Shown: positions 1 through 6,325 of the stretch, one piece after another
How the letters are laid out: each line of letters starts with the position of its first letter
How positions within the stretch are numbered: the first letter of the stretch is position 1
NCBI GenBank assembly: GCA_027317105.1
Contig: DAHVFH010000023.1
Location: forward strand, 1 to 25,305
DNA length: 25,305 nucleotides
Source of the DNA: Cytophagales bacterium
GTDB taxonomy: Bacteria > Bacteroidota > Bacteroidia > Cytophagales > Cyclobacteriaceae
Reading direction: 5' to 3'
Notes under the pieces: generated by a model
Told to the model about the DNA's origin: nothing
Database searches by the model: none
Seen by the model: only the letters and a program-made list of their open reading frames with translations
Program-made: the position numbers and the translations under genes

Positions 1-42
1 CACGAACTACTCCCCAACAACTGGGTGCCACCTGCAAAGTAA
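1..42 (+). CDS. Possible 3' end of an upstream gene (partial)
   Basis: Frame 1 is open from the window edge and ends with TAA at 40-42, encoding HELLPNNWVPPAK. This is only 13 residues, so coding status cannot be judged from the window. The composition is ordinary for a protein C-terminus, and the next gene starts 63 bases downstream on the same strand. It may equally be chance. Confidence 0.2.
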   Translation, partial: HELLPNNWVPPAK

Positions 43-86
43 ATCCCGAATAAGAAATTTCTCGGATAAAAAGTAATTGTACTTCA

Positions 87-100
87 CCGTTCGCTTACGG
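87..100 (+). repeat. Small hairpin just upstream of the lipoprotein start
   Basis: CCGT (87-90) and ACGG (97-100) are perfect complements around the loop TCGCTT. The hairpin ends 5 bases before the ATG at 106 and would lie in the leader of that gene. The stem is only four base pairs, so its function is unknown and it may be chance. Confidence 0.25.
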
Positions 101-105
101 GACAA

Positions 106-684
106 ATGAGACAAATATTTATAGGACTTCTATTTCTCGGGACAATTTCATGTTCAACCAATAAAAAGGAAACGGTCGACTTCAAATTCAATGTGGACTC
201 AGTTTTCGTTGAATCATTTTCAATCGAGGGACTGACTGAGATTAAGAACACGGAGAATTTTAAGATAAGAGAAGACCAATCATTCTTTAAGCACGAATTG
301 AATCAATTTAGTTTCTATGAGTTTAAGACTCAAAGTTTTTCTGACTCGGTCAACCTCAAAATTATTCTTGCAAAACCTAACTATCCGATAGTCTATGACG
401 GAGAATTGAAAATTGTGTATTTGATGACAGTCGGAAAGAGCGGCAAACAAATTGAAGTCCTTCGACTTGGAAAAACGGAGGGCGTTGCTGGATTCAGTGT
501 AATCGAGACCTCAATGATTGAGAACGATTTAGTTAAAAGGAAATCTGATGAGAGCACTTTGGATGATTCAAATGGCAATGTAGTTCATAAACTAAAAAGT
601 GAGACTTTCAAAATAACGAACACAGGAAGAATAAAACGGCAGCCAATAAATAAGGCTTCAAGCGGTCGGTACGACCCAGCGTGA
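106..684 (+). CDS. Orphan lipoprotein of unknown function
   Basis: I do not recognise a family. The 192-residue product begins with a short basic, then hydrophobic, signal peptide (MRQIFIGLLFLGTISC) ending at Cys16 followed by STNKK, which suggests lipid attachment and an envelope location. The rest is hydrophilic with alternating beta-like stretches and no obvious catalytic motif. The start at 106 is supported because the signal peptide begins there. The TGA stop lies inside a nested hairpin (653-689). No neighbour on the same strand gives a functional hint, and the next 500 bases hold no gene. It could be an accessory or cassette-like gene, which is an inference from isolation and flanking hairpins only. 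Confidence 0.7.
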   Translation: MRQIFIGLLFLGTISCSTNKKETVDFKFNVDSVFVESFSIEGLTEIKNTENFKIREDQSFFKHELNQFSFYEFKTQSFSDSVNLKIILAKPNYPIVYDGELKIVYLMTVGKSGKQIEVLRLGKTEGVAGFSVIETSMIENDLVKRKSDESTLDDSNGNVVHKLKSETFKITNTGRIKRQPINKASSGRYDPA

Positions 685-689
685 AGCCT
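653..689 (+). repeat. Nested hairpin spanning the lipoprotein stop codon
   Basis: An outer stem AGGCTTCA (653-660) pairs perfectly with TGAAGCCT (682-689). Inside it GGTCG (664-668) pairs with CGACC (672-676) around GTA. The TGA stop of the lipoprotein gene (682-684) is the first part of the right arm. There is no T-run, so a classical intrinsic terminator is not indicated. The two-arm layout recalls recombination-site hairpins such as attC, but clear core boxes were not found. Confidence 0.5.
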
Positions 690-1185
690 ATGTTGCACGG
701 AACCTTCGGTTGCGGTGAGGTGAGTTTTTTCTATGGAGATTGAATGGATCGGATCAGATCAGGAACAGCTAAGATTCATGCCCTGAATTTTATTTTGAAA
801 TTGTACCCGAGATAAATCGCAACTATTTTTTCTGAGGCCATTCGATTTGATCAGGTTTTTCGATTTTATTTTCGCTAAGACGCAAAACGGTGGCAACACC
901 TGTTTAACATTGAACGGCATGAGGGTCTGGTTTGGTAAATGATTTTAAGAGAGAAATATCCGGGGGCCCGCGCCTGTCGAAAACAAGAATGGTGGCCATC
1001 GTTTTCTGTTTGCAAACCGGGCAGCACAACGGATCATGAAGTCATGACTTTAACAAGAAAGCAAAGGCATCGAACAAAAGTAAGTAGACAATTGTTAAAC
1101 GAGACATTGGACGAAAAGCACATGCCACCAACAAGTGTATAAAACATGGCTGGGGTTCAGTGTAAATTTGTAGTTTAGTCACCAT
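690..1185. other. Intergenic stretch without a convincing gene
   Basis: About 500 bases hold no recognisable gene. A 67-codon frame at 939-1142 has no family resemblance, a composition unlike the neighbouring proteins, and no leader signals. The stretch contains T-rich tracts near 725-735 and 820-880 and a GC-rich patch at 960-975. It ends at the terminator of the minus-strand sulfur operon. Confidence 0.5.
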
Positions 1186-1214
1186 AAAAAAAAGAGCCAC
1201 TCGGCTCTTTTTTT
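1186..1214 (-). terminator. Bidirectional intrinsic terminator of the sulfur operon
   Basis: GAGCC (1194-1198) pairs with GGCTC (1203-1207) around the loop ACTC. It is flanked by eight A on the left and seven T on the right, giving a stem plus U-tract in both directions. It lies 14 bases past the stop of the DsrE-like gene, the last gene of the minus-strand operon. It could also stop any plus-strand transcript from the left. Confidence 0.9.
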
Positions 1215-1228
1215 ATTTTGAGATCTTA

Positions 1229-1765
1229 TCAGATAAAAATGAAGTGCGCACCTTCACCATCGGCCAGGGCGTACATTTCGCCTACGGTGATGATGTCTTT
1301 CACTTCGTCCAATAAATCTTCTTTTTTCAACTTGAACATATCAGCAGCCAATTTACAGGCAAAGATTTCGCCACCAGCCGCATCAATCATTTGGATAAAT
1401 TCAGTGACATGAGGCATATCTAATTTGTCCATTTGTTTTTGCATCATGTGCGAAGCAAACGCTTCAAACCCAGGTAGTCCGCCCATCATCGTAGGCATAG
1501 CCGGCATAAAGGCGGAGTTGCCCACGGTAGCGGTATGGAGATGATCGGCTTTCTTTTTCGAAATAGCGTCTAACCCAAAGAAGGTAAAGAACATTTTTGC
1601 ATCGCGGCCATCGGCCAAGGCACCGTTAGCCATGATCAATGCTGCATAAACATCTTCCAATGTTCCTTTGGAGCAAATAATAATTACCTTTTTTACGGTT
1701 TCTTTCTTTTTATTCTCCCGCACTGCTGCTACAGCAGGTATCGGTTTAGTTAATACATCTTCCAT
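1229..1765 (-). CDS. DsrE/DsrF/DrsH-like sulfur-carrier family protein
   Basis: The 178-residue cytosolic protein resembles the COG2210 DsrE-like group. An N-terminal beta-strand with IIICSKGTLEDVYAALIMAN (28-47) leads to the FFTFFGL segment (59-65). A Met-rich region follows (about 88-113), then AGGEIFACKLAADMFKLKKE (130-149). Cys31 and Cys137 are the candidate persulfide-carrying residues; Cys137 sits where the conserved Cys of this group lies. By family, such proteins bind and pass sulfane sulfur to DsrC/TusE-like partners. It is the last gene of a three-gene operon, 23 bases after the DsrC-like gene and just before a strong terminator. A short N-terminal extension (1-22) is variable and may not be part of the fold. 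Confidence 0.88.
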   Translation of the reverse strand: MEDVLTKPIPAVAAVRENKKKETVKKVIIICSKGTLEDVYAALIMANGALADGRDAKMFFTFFGLDAISKKKADHLHTATVGNSAFMPAMPTMMGGLPGFEAFASHMMQKQMDKLDMPHVTEFIQMIDAAGGEIFACKLAADMFKLKKEDLLDEVKDIITVGEMYALADGEGAHFIFI

Positions 1766-1788
1766 AATGATTACGATTTATTGATTCG

Positions 1789-2097
1789 TTAAATACAACT
1801 TACCGGTTTCGGTATGCCGGCAATTTTGCTGGCGATTTTCAAAGGACCTCCTGGAAACAATCCATAGAATTGTTTGATGTCTACAAGACCGGAGTTTCCC
1901 ACTTTACGTATGCTTAGTGCAACGCCCTCTTCATGTTTTTTGCGAAGCCAGTGTAGTACATCCCAGTGTTTGGGTGTAAGGGGGATATTATTCTCGGTCG
2001 CAATTTTTTTAGCCCAATCTTCACTCCACTGAGAAGAATCTTTCAGGTAACCTTCTTGGTTCACTTCTATTTGTTTTTCTATTGTTGCAGTTTCCAT
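1789..2097 (-). CDS. DsrC/TusE family sulfur relay protein lacking CysB
   Basis: The 102-residue product has the DsrC/TusE fold signature: GYLKDSSQWSEDWAKKIA (16-33), LTPKHWDVLHWLR (40-52), then FPGGPLKIASKIAGIPKPVS (81-100) and the terminal CI. Cys101, the penultimate residue, is the flexible-arm cysteine CysA that carries persulfide. In dissimilatory DsrC a second cysteine, CysB, lies 11 residues earlier; here that position is Ser90. By family knowledge a single-cysteine member behaves as a TusE-type carrier and cannot form the DsrC intramolecular trisulfide. It lies between the SQR-like and DsrE-like genes, so sulfur from sulfide oxidation is the likely cargo (inference). The start is clear, with no in-frame alternative upstream. 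Confidence 0.92.
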   Translation of the reverse strand: METATIEKQIEVNQEGYLKDSSQWSEDWAKKIATENNIPLTPKHWDVLHWLRKKHEEGVALSIRKVGNSGLVDIKQFYGLFPGGPLKIASKIAGIPKPVSCI

Positions 2098-2133
2098 AAT
2101 GTTAAATTATTTATTATCAGTTGTCCGTAAATT

Positions 2134-3396
2134 TTATACTAATTCTGTTTCTGTTTCTGTTTCCTTGCCTGCCATCGACATGTGGTTGCTCACGGGCAGT
2201 TTCTTTCCAGTTAAGAGCATGTGCCAATACACCCACTTGAACATTAATTTCCCGAAGTGATTGGCCCGTGTTACCTTTAGTAAACCCATCGGACCCACTA
2301 CAGGCCAAGGGTACTTACCAGGCAGCGGCTCTGTATCATAGTTAAAATCAATGAGAGAAGCTTTTCCAAAGCCTGTCTCTATAAAACAATTCGAGTGCCC
2401 GTCAAATTTTGCTTCAAGGGATTCGCCAGCAATGTAGCTGAGAATATTTTCGGTCAGCACTTCGCCTTCGAAGTGCGCCACTGAGCCAGCTTTAGAGGCG
2501 GGCACATTGGTGGCATCACCGATCACAAAGATATTATCTTGTTTAAGTGCTTTCAGGGTTTCTTTGTTGGTGGGAATAAAATTTAATCCGTCTTCGTCCC
2601 CCATGTTGCTGCGTGCAATCAATTCATCACCTTTATTAACAGGTACTGATACCAGCAAATCGAATGGAACCTCCTTTTCATCGAAGGAGACTAATACTTT
2701 CCGGTCTTCATCGACACGTTGTAAATAGAAATCAGGAACTACGTTTATATTTTTCTCTTTGAGCAATTTACTCAAGAAGACGGTTGTCTTCGGTTTAGTA
2801 AATGCGCCAGAAAGTGGCGTGACATAAAAAATCTCTACTTTGTCGCGCATGCCCTTTTCAGTGAAGAAGGCATCAGCAAGAAAAGTAAACTCCAGTGGAG
2901 CCACGGGACACTTAATTAAAGTTTCAGCCAGGTTGATCACCAGCTTGCCACCTTTCCAGTTTTCCAATTTCTTGGCTAAACGGGTTGTTCCTTCAAAGGT
3001 GTAGAAGTCAAAAATGTCTTTGTACCATAGCTTTCCCTTGAGCCCTTCGGTTTCTTTTGGCACGGGGATTGTCCCCGTAGCCACAACCAGAATATCATAA
3101 GGCAAATTCTGTCCACCTTTCAAGATTACTTCATTTTTTTCTGGCTGTATTTTTTCGATCTCATCAATGATGAAGGTAGCTTCATTAGGCAAAAAATCTG
3201 CCTTGGGCTTCATTACATCTTCTGGCTTATAGATGCCGAAAGGAATAAAAAGAAAGCCAGGTTGATAGTAGTGGGTTTCGTCCCGATCTACAATGGTGAT
3301 TTTCCACTCGCTTGCGTTGAGTGATTTGTGCAATTTGTTGGCCATCATTGTACCGGCTGTTCCAGCACCAAGGATTACTAAATTTCTTACCTTCAT
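2134..3396 (-). CDS. Sulfide:quinone oxidoreductase-like FAD flavoprotein
   Basis: The 420-residue flavoprotein is SQR/FCSD-like. The FAD-binding GAGTAG lies at 10-15, followed by a first Rossmann strand ending ITIVDRDETHYYQPG. DILVVATGTIPVP lies at 101-113, and the second FAD contact VIGDATNVPASKAGSVAHFE at 291-310. Only two cysteines are present, Cys163 (LIKCPVAPLE) and Cys337 (SNCFIETG), and these are the natural redox pair for sulfide oxidation. A hydrophobic/aromatic C-terminal helix (about 381-396, FGKLMFKWVYWHMLL) fits monotopic membrane attachment. It heads the operon with DsrC-like and DsrE-like genes, so sulfide to sulfane sulfur with quinone reduction is the probable reaction. A different NAD(P)/FAD oxidoreductase is possible. 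The tail ends in ETETET, encoded by a hexanucleotide repeat. Confidence 0.85.
   Translation of the reverse strand: MKVRNLVILGAGTAGTMMANKLHKSLNASEWKITIVDRDETHYYQPGFLFIPFGIYKPEDVMKPKADFLPNEATFIIDEIEKIQPEKNEVILKGGQNLPYDILVVATGTIPVPKETEGLKGKLWYKDIFDFYTFEGTTRLAKKLENWKGGKLVINLAETLIKCPVAPLEFTFLADAFFTEKGMRDKVEIFYVTPLSGAFTKPKTTVFLSKLLKEKNINVVPDFYLQRVDEDRKVLVSFDEKEVPFDLLVSVPVNKGDELIARSNMGDEDGLNFIPTNKETLKALKQDNIFVIGDATNVPASKAGSVAHFEGEVLTENILSYIAGESLEAKFDGHSNCFIETGFGKASLIDFNYDTEPLPGKYPWPVVGPMGLLKVTRANHFGKLMFKWVYWHMLLTGKKLPVSNHMSMAGKETETETELV
2145..2162 (+). repeat. Hexanucleotide microsatellite (CTGTTT)x3 in the SQR 3' end
   Basis: Three perfect CTGTTT units lie on the plus strand and encode alternating Glu-Thr at the extreme C-terminus of the SQR-like protein. 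Because the unit is six bases, a gain or loss keeps the frame and changes only the tail length. Confidence 0.8.
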
Positions 3397-3736
3397 AAAT
3401 TTATTTTTACTTTATTACACCACAAAATTGGGCAACTACAACCAAAAAAATTATGACGATACTCAAGCCCTCTCCGGATTATTATCATGCAGCTAATCGC
3501 AAAAAGTGATAAAAATCAGGATTTTAGTACCCTGCTTTGCTCAGAACGTGTTCCTTCGTAGTAATGCACATATTTTCGATTATTGCCGCACCCATTTTAG
3601 GGATTTAATGAGTTGAATATTCAAGTGCGAAGCAACGGCACAGCATATAAATCTTATACCGTGAGGCTGATCGCAAAGTCTTCAGATATGATTCACGAAT
3701 AGTATTTTTTTCTTTCTTACCTTGTTCAGAACAAAG
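3397..3736. other. Divergent intergenic region between SQR and the hydrolase
   Basis: These 340 bases hold no gene. They contain the FNR-like site (3507-3518) and a perfect 12-base palindrome TTGAATATTCAA (3613-3624). A T-rich stretch ending in TTACCTTG precedes the start at 3737 and resembles a weak Bacteroidota -7 element. This region must hold the promoters for both directions. Confidence 0.6.
3507..3518 (-). promoter_or_regulatory. FNR/CRP-type palindrome upstream of the sulfur operon
   Basis: TGAT-AAAA-ATCA is a perfect inverted repeat and the core of the FNR-like consensus TTGAT-N4-ATCAA. It lies about 111 bases upstream of the SQR start, which would place a -41.5 activator site before a leader of roughly 70 bases. 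Binding is inferred from the motif only. It also lies about 220 bases upstream of the plus-strand hydrolase. Confidence 0.4.
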
Positions 3737-4747
3737 ATGGACTCGCTTACACACATTGCGTTAGGTGGTCTGATAGGTGAAGCACTATTAGGCAAGGTCA
3801 TTGGCAAGCGAGCGATATTGCTGGGTGCGGTGGCTCAATCCATTCCCGATGTAGATTTCATGGCTTCCTTTTGGTTGAATACGCCAGAGGATCTTCTTGC
3901 TCACCGCGGGTTTACCCATTCGTTTTTGTTTGCAATACTATTGGCGCCTTTGCTCGCTTGGTGGTCAACAAAGTGCAGCGTACTTCAACCCGTTTCATTC
4001 AAAAAATGGACGCTCTTTTTTAGTTTACAGATAATAATTCATATTCTGCTGGACTCGCTTAATGCCTATGGGACCGGATGGTTTGAACCGTTTTCGCATG
4101 CTCGTATTTCATTTAACGTGCTCTTTGTGGCCGATCCTTTTTACTCCTTGTGGCTGGCGATTTCCTTCTTCGTTTTAATTTGGTTAGGCCGTAGCAATAG
4201 CTATAGAAATGCCTGGGCTTTTGCGGGTCTTTCAATAAGTTCGATTTATCTCGTTTATGCGATGTCCAATAAATATATGATTGATCGGAATGTAAGGAAG
4301 ACATTTCGAAAACAAATGATTGCTCCCACACGATATTTTACTACACCAACTCCGCTCAACAATTGGCTCTGGTATATTGTTGCAGAAGATAAGTATGGCT
4401 ACTGGATTGGGTATCGCTCTGTATTTGTTAGAAAAGATACCCTCTCTTTAACGTTCTTCGCTAGAAACGACTCGCTTCTTGTTCCGATGCGTGATCATGA
4501 TGCTTTGCACAAATTGATTCGGTTTTCACAAGGCTACTACATCGCATCGCAAAATAAAGACGCCTTGGTGTTCAATGATCTACGGTTTGGCCAGCAGGCC
4601 GGATGGTACAATCCCAACGCAAAGTTTGTGTTTCAATATTATTTAAATCACCCGGCTGAAAATGATTTGGTTATACAGCGAGGACGCTTTACGAATTGGA
4701 ACACCACTACTATGCGTTCTATGTATGAGCAAATTTTGGGGAAGTAA
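3737..4747 (+). CDS. Membrane-bound metal-dependent hydrolase (YdjM/DUF457 type)
   Basis: I start at the ATG at 3737 (MDSLTHIALGG), because the family begins here; an in-frame TTG at 3722 would add five residues. The product is 336 residues. The N-terminal domain has the family residues His6 (LTH), Asp38/Asp40 (SIPDVDF) and HRGFTH (56-61), then a membrane-embedded HILLDSLNAYGTG. Four or so hydrophobic segments lie in the first 190 residues. The C-terminal 140 residues are soluble and aromatic-rich. The family (COG1988) is predicted to be a membrane-bound metal-dependent hydrolase, with substrate unknown. It stands alone on the plus strand, convergent with the STAS-like gene. Confidence 0.85.
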   Translation: MDSLTHIALGGLIGEALLGKVIGKRAILLGAVAQSIPDVDFMASFWLNTPEDLLAHRGFTHSFLFAILLAPLLAWWSTKCSVLQPVSFKKWTLFFSLQIIIHILLDSLNAYGTGWFEPFSHARISFNVLFVADPFYSLWLAISFFVLIWLGRSNSYRNAWAFAGLSISSIYLVYAMSNKYMIDRNVRKTFRKQMIAPTRYFTTPTPLNNWLWYIVAEDKYGYWIGYRSVFVRKDTLSLTFFARNDSLLVPMRDHDALHKLIRFSQGYYIASQNKDALVFNDLRFGQQAGWYNPNAKFVFQYYLNHPAENDLVIQRGRFTNWNTTTMRSMYEQILGK

Positions 4748-4901
4748 TTTCCGCCAATTTCATCTCTGCGATAAATCTTTATGGAAATTATGATCCTTAT
4801 CGTTTCGGAAAGGATTGTCAAATCTAAATTCGAAAGACGATACAAGATATTTATGAATACAGGGATGAATCTGAATTAACCTGACTAAGTTTGAATTCCC
4901 C

Positions 4902-5267
4902 TTAAGGTTCAACGATCCATTGCTTTGCTTTTTGCAATTCGGCATTTGTAAAAATTCGAACCTCGCAAGGGAACAGATGACTAAAAAATTTTGTGAACCC
5001 GTTGATCATTTGGTGATCCGATACCATAGCAACCCGCTCCCAGGCCGACAAATGTTTCATACCCACTTTAGCGTCATCAAGCATGGCCTGTAAATCAAAT
5101 TTGGAAAAGGTGGGGCTGAGATGGTAGAGTAATCGAATTTTACTATTGGAAGCCAGCAGTTTGTCCACTGCGGGGATAAGAATAGTTTCGTAATCATGAC
5201 CGGTCACGGTGCCTTCTGCAGAAACTCCGAGCACGTTTTTTGGCAAATCATTCATTAATGTCAACAT
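4902..5267 (-). CDS. STAS/SpoIIAA-like protein
   Basis: The 121-residue product fits the SpoIIAA-like (PF11964) family. It opens with MLTLMNDLPKNVLGVSAEGT and then VTGHDYETILIPAVDKLL (21-38). LYHLSPTFSKFDLQAMLDD follows, then a WERVAMVSD strand and a final helix. Members are small alpha/beta proteins related to STAS and SEC14 folds, probably binding a lipid or partner. No enzyme activity is indicated. It is the last gene of the minus-strand block from the DUF2267 gene, 15 bases after the preceding ORF, so co-transcription is likely. The site where SpoIIAA would carry a phosphorylatable Ser is not evident. Confidence 0.8.
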   Translation of the reverse strand: MLTLMNDLPKNVLGVSAEGTVTGHDYETILIPAVDKLLASNSKIRLLYHLSPTFSKFDLQAMLDDAKVGMKHLSAWERVAMVSDHQMINGFTKFFSHLFPCEVRIFTNAELQKAKQWIVEP

Positions 5268-5282
5268 CGCATTCGTTTTTTT

Positions 5283-5720
5283 TTATTCTGTTAAATCTGG
5301 AATTGGAAAAGGGAAAAGAAAATTTACAACGAGACCTTTGTACGCTTTCTTAACATGCTCGGCATAGCCTAAAAGGCTTGTATGGAGCGTGCTAGCAAAT
5401 GCAGTTTCTAGTTTCGCGATCGCAGCATTCAACGCGATCACCTCTTTTTGAAGTAAAGCTCGTTTTTCAGCATTGAAGGGCGCATATTTTTTAGCCATCA
5501 ACTCAAAGTTTTCTTTGAAGTGCTTGTCAACCTCCTGATAATAGGGAATAAGCAAAGGGTCGGCTGTGTAGGTTTTTAAATGCACTAATTTTATAGCGTC
5601 CGCTTTTTCGTAGTCTGGAATTTCGCCAGCGGCACTTGCCGCAAGCACCGACACGAGCACTGGCCCGTTCAGTAAGAGATTTTGGTCTTGCCTAGTAAGC
5701 TTTTCAAATTCTTTTATCAT
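5283..5720 (-). CDS. Unrecognised helical protein (faintly TerB-like)
   Basis: I do not recognise this 145-residue protein with confidence. It is almost wholly helical, lacks a signal peptide and has no cysteine. The segment VLAASAAGEIPDYEKADAIK (25-44) faintly recalls the TerB-like pattern of a small-residue helix followed by a GEI.xxEKA turn, but the TerB acidic metal ligands are not obvious. A long amphipathic helix covers about 95-125, and the end (FLFPFPIPDLTE) is Pro/Phe-rich. It sits between the STAS-like and DUF302 genes on the same strand, 15 bases before the STAS-like gene, so it probably belongs to the same stress-type operon. Start: ATG at 5720, with no better upstream candidate. 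Confidence 0.75.
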   Translation of the reverse strand: MIKEFEKLTRQDQNLLLNGPVLVSVLAASAAGEIPDYEKADAIKLVHLKTYTADPLLIPYYQEVDKHFKENFELMAKKYAPFNAEKRALLQKEVIALNAAIAKLETAFASTLHTSLLGYAEHVKKAYKGLVVNFLFPFPIPDLTE

Positions 5721-5887
5721 AGTAATGCCGTTTGTTGTTTTTATAAATCGCTTACGTGATCATCCACAGTTAATGAACAACAAAGCTATGCGCTTGCGAT
5801 GACCAGCCCTACGATAAATATCATGATTAAACAGAATGAAATCGTAGTCCACAAGGACAAAACTTTTATTTAATGTTCGAATTTCGT
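5721..5887. promoter_or_regulatory. Palindrome-rich spacer inside the stress block
   Basis: CTACGAT (5809-5815) and ATCGTAG (5841-5847) form a perfect 7-base inverted repeat with a 25-base spacer. ATCATGAT (5820-5827) is a perfect palindrome inside that spacer. TTTGTTG and CAACAAA flank the left part. These could be operators for a promoter reading left into the 5720 gene, but no clear promoter element was seen. Confidence 0.3.
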
Positions 5888-6277
5888 TCAGCACGCATCC
5901 ACCGCTCTGCGCAACCGACTGCTTACTTCTTTGGCCACTTCTTCCAACTCGGGATTTTGAATGCTTTTGGCCATGGTTTCCAATGGGTTGATGGCTGAGA
6001 TGACAACCTCACTATTATCCATTTCTTGTACAACAATGTTGCACGGAAGCATCACACCAATTGTTGGCTCAATGTTTAATGCATGGTAGGCAAATTGCGG
6101 ATTGCAGGCACCTAAGATTTTATAATTCCGAAAATTAACATCAAGTTTTTTCTTGAAGGTTTCCTTCAAGTCGATGTTGGTGAGCACGCCAAAACCTTCC
6201 TTTTGCAGTGAAGCGGTTATTTTTTCAATCGTATCAGCAAAAGATGAATTTGATTGTTTTGAATAATGGTAATTCAT
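5888..6277 (-). CDS. DUF302 domain protein
   Basis: The 129-residue protein matches DUF302. The N-terminal MNYHYSKQSNSSFADTIEKI leads into the helix ASLQKEGFGVLTNID, then the family pattern FRNYKILGACNPQFAYHALN (49-68) and IGVMLPCNIVVQEMDNSEVV (73-92). Cys58 and Cys79 are conserved-type positions, and a third cysteine is the last residue. DUF302 proteins are small and usually cytosolic. They often sit beside sulfur-metabolism, heavy-metal or stress genes, and their activity is not established. It lies 48 bases downstream of the phospholipase D-like gene and is probably co-transcribed with it. The sulfur operon is about 2.5 kb away and could share physiology, which is an inference. Confidence 0.9.
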   Translation of the reverse strand: MNYHYSKQSNSSFADTIEKITASLQKEGFGVLTNIDLKETFKKKLDVNFRNYKILGACNPQFAYHALNIEPTIGVMLPCNIVVQEMDNSEVVISAINPLETMAKSIQNPELEEVAKEVSSRLRRAVDAC

Positions 6278-6325
6278 TGGGTTGATTTTTTTTAAGGTTT
6301 ACAAAATCGGTTTGGCCTCCACCAA

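Noticed and set aside
939..1142. 67-codon plus-strand frame in the gap after the lipoprotein gene
   Set aside because: No family resemblance, unusual composition for this genome, and no promoter or leader signal; likely chance.
106..1228. Possible integron cassette with attC site
   Set aside because: No integrase gene in the window and no clear R'/R'' core boxes; kept only as a weak idea in the hairpin finding.
2145..2162. Phase-variable repeat in the SQR-like gene
   Set aside because: The unit is six bases, so copy changes keep the frame; only the Glu-Thr tail would vary.
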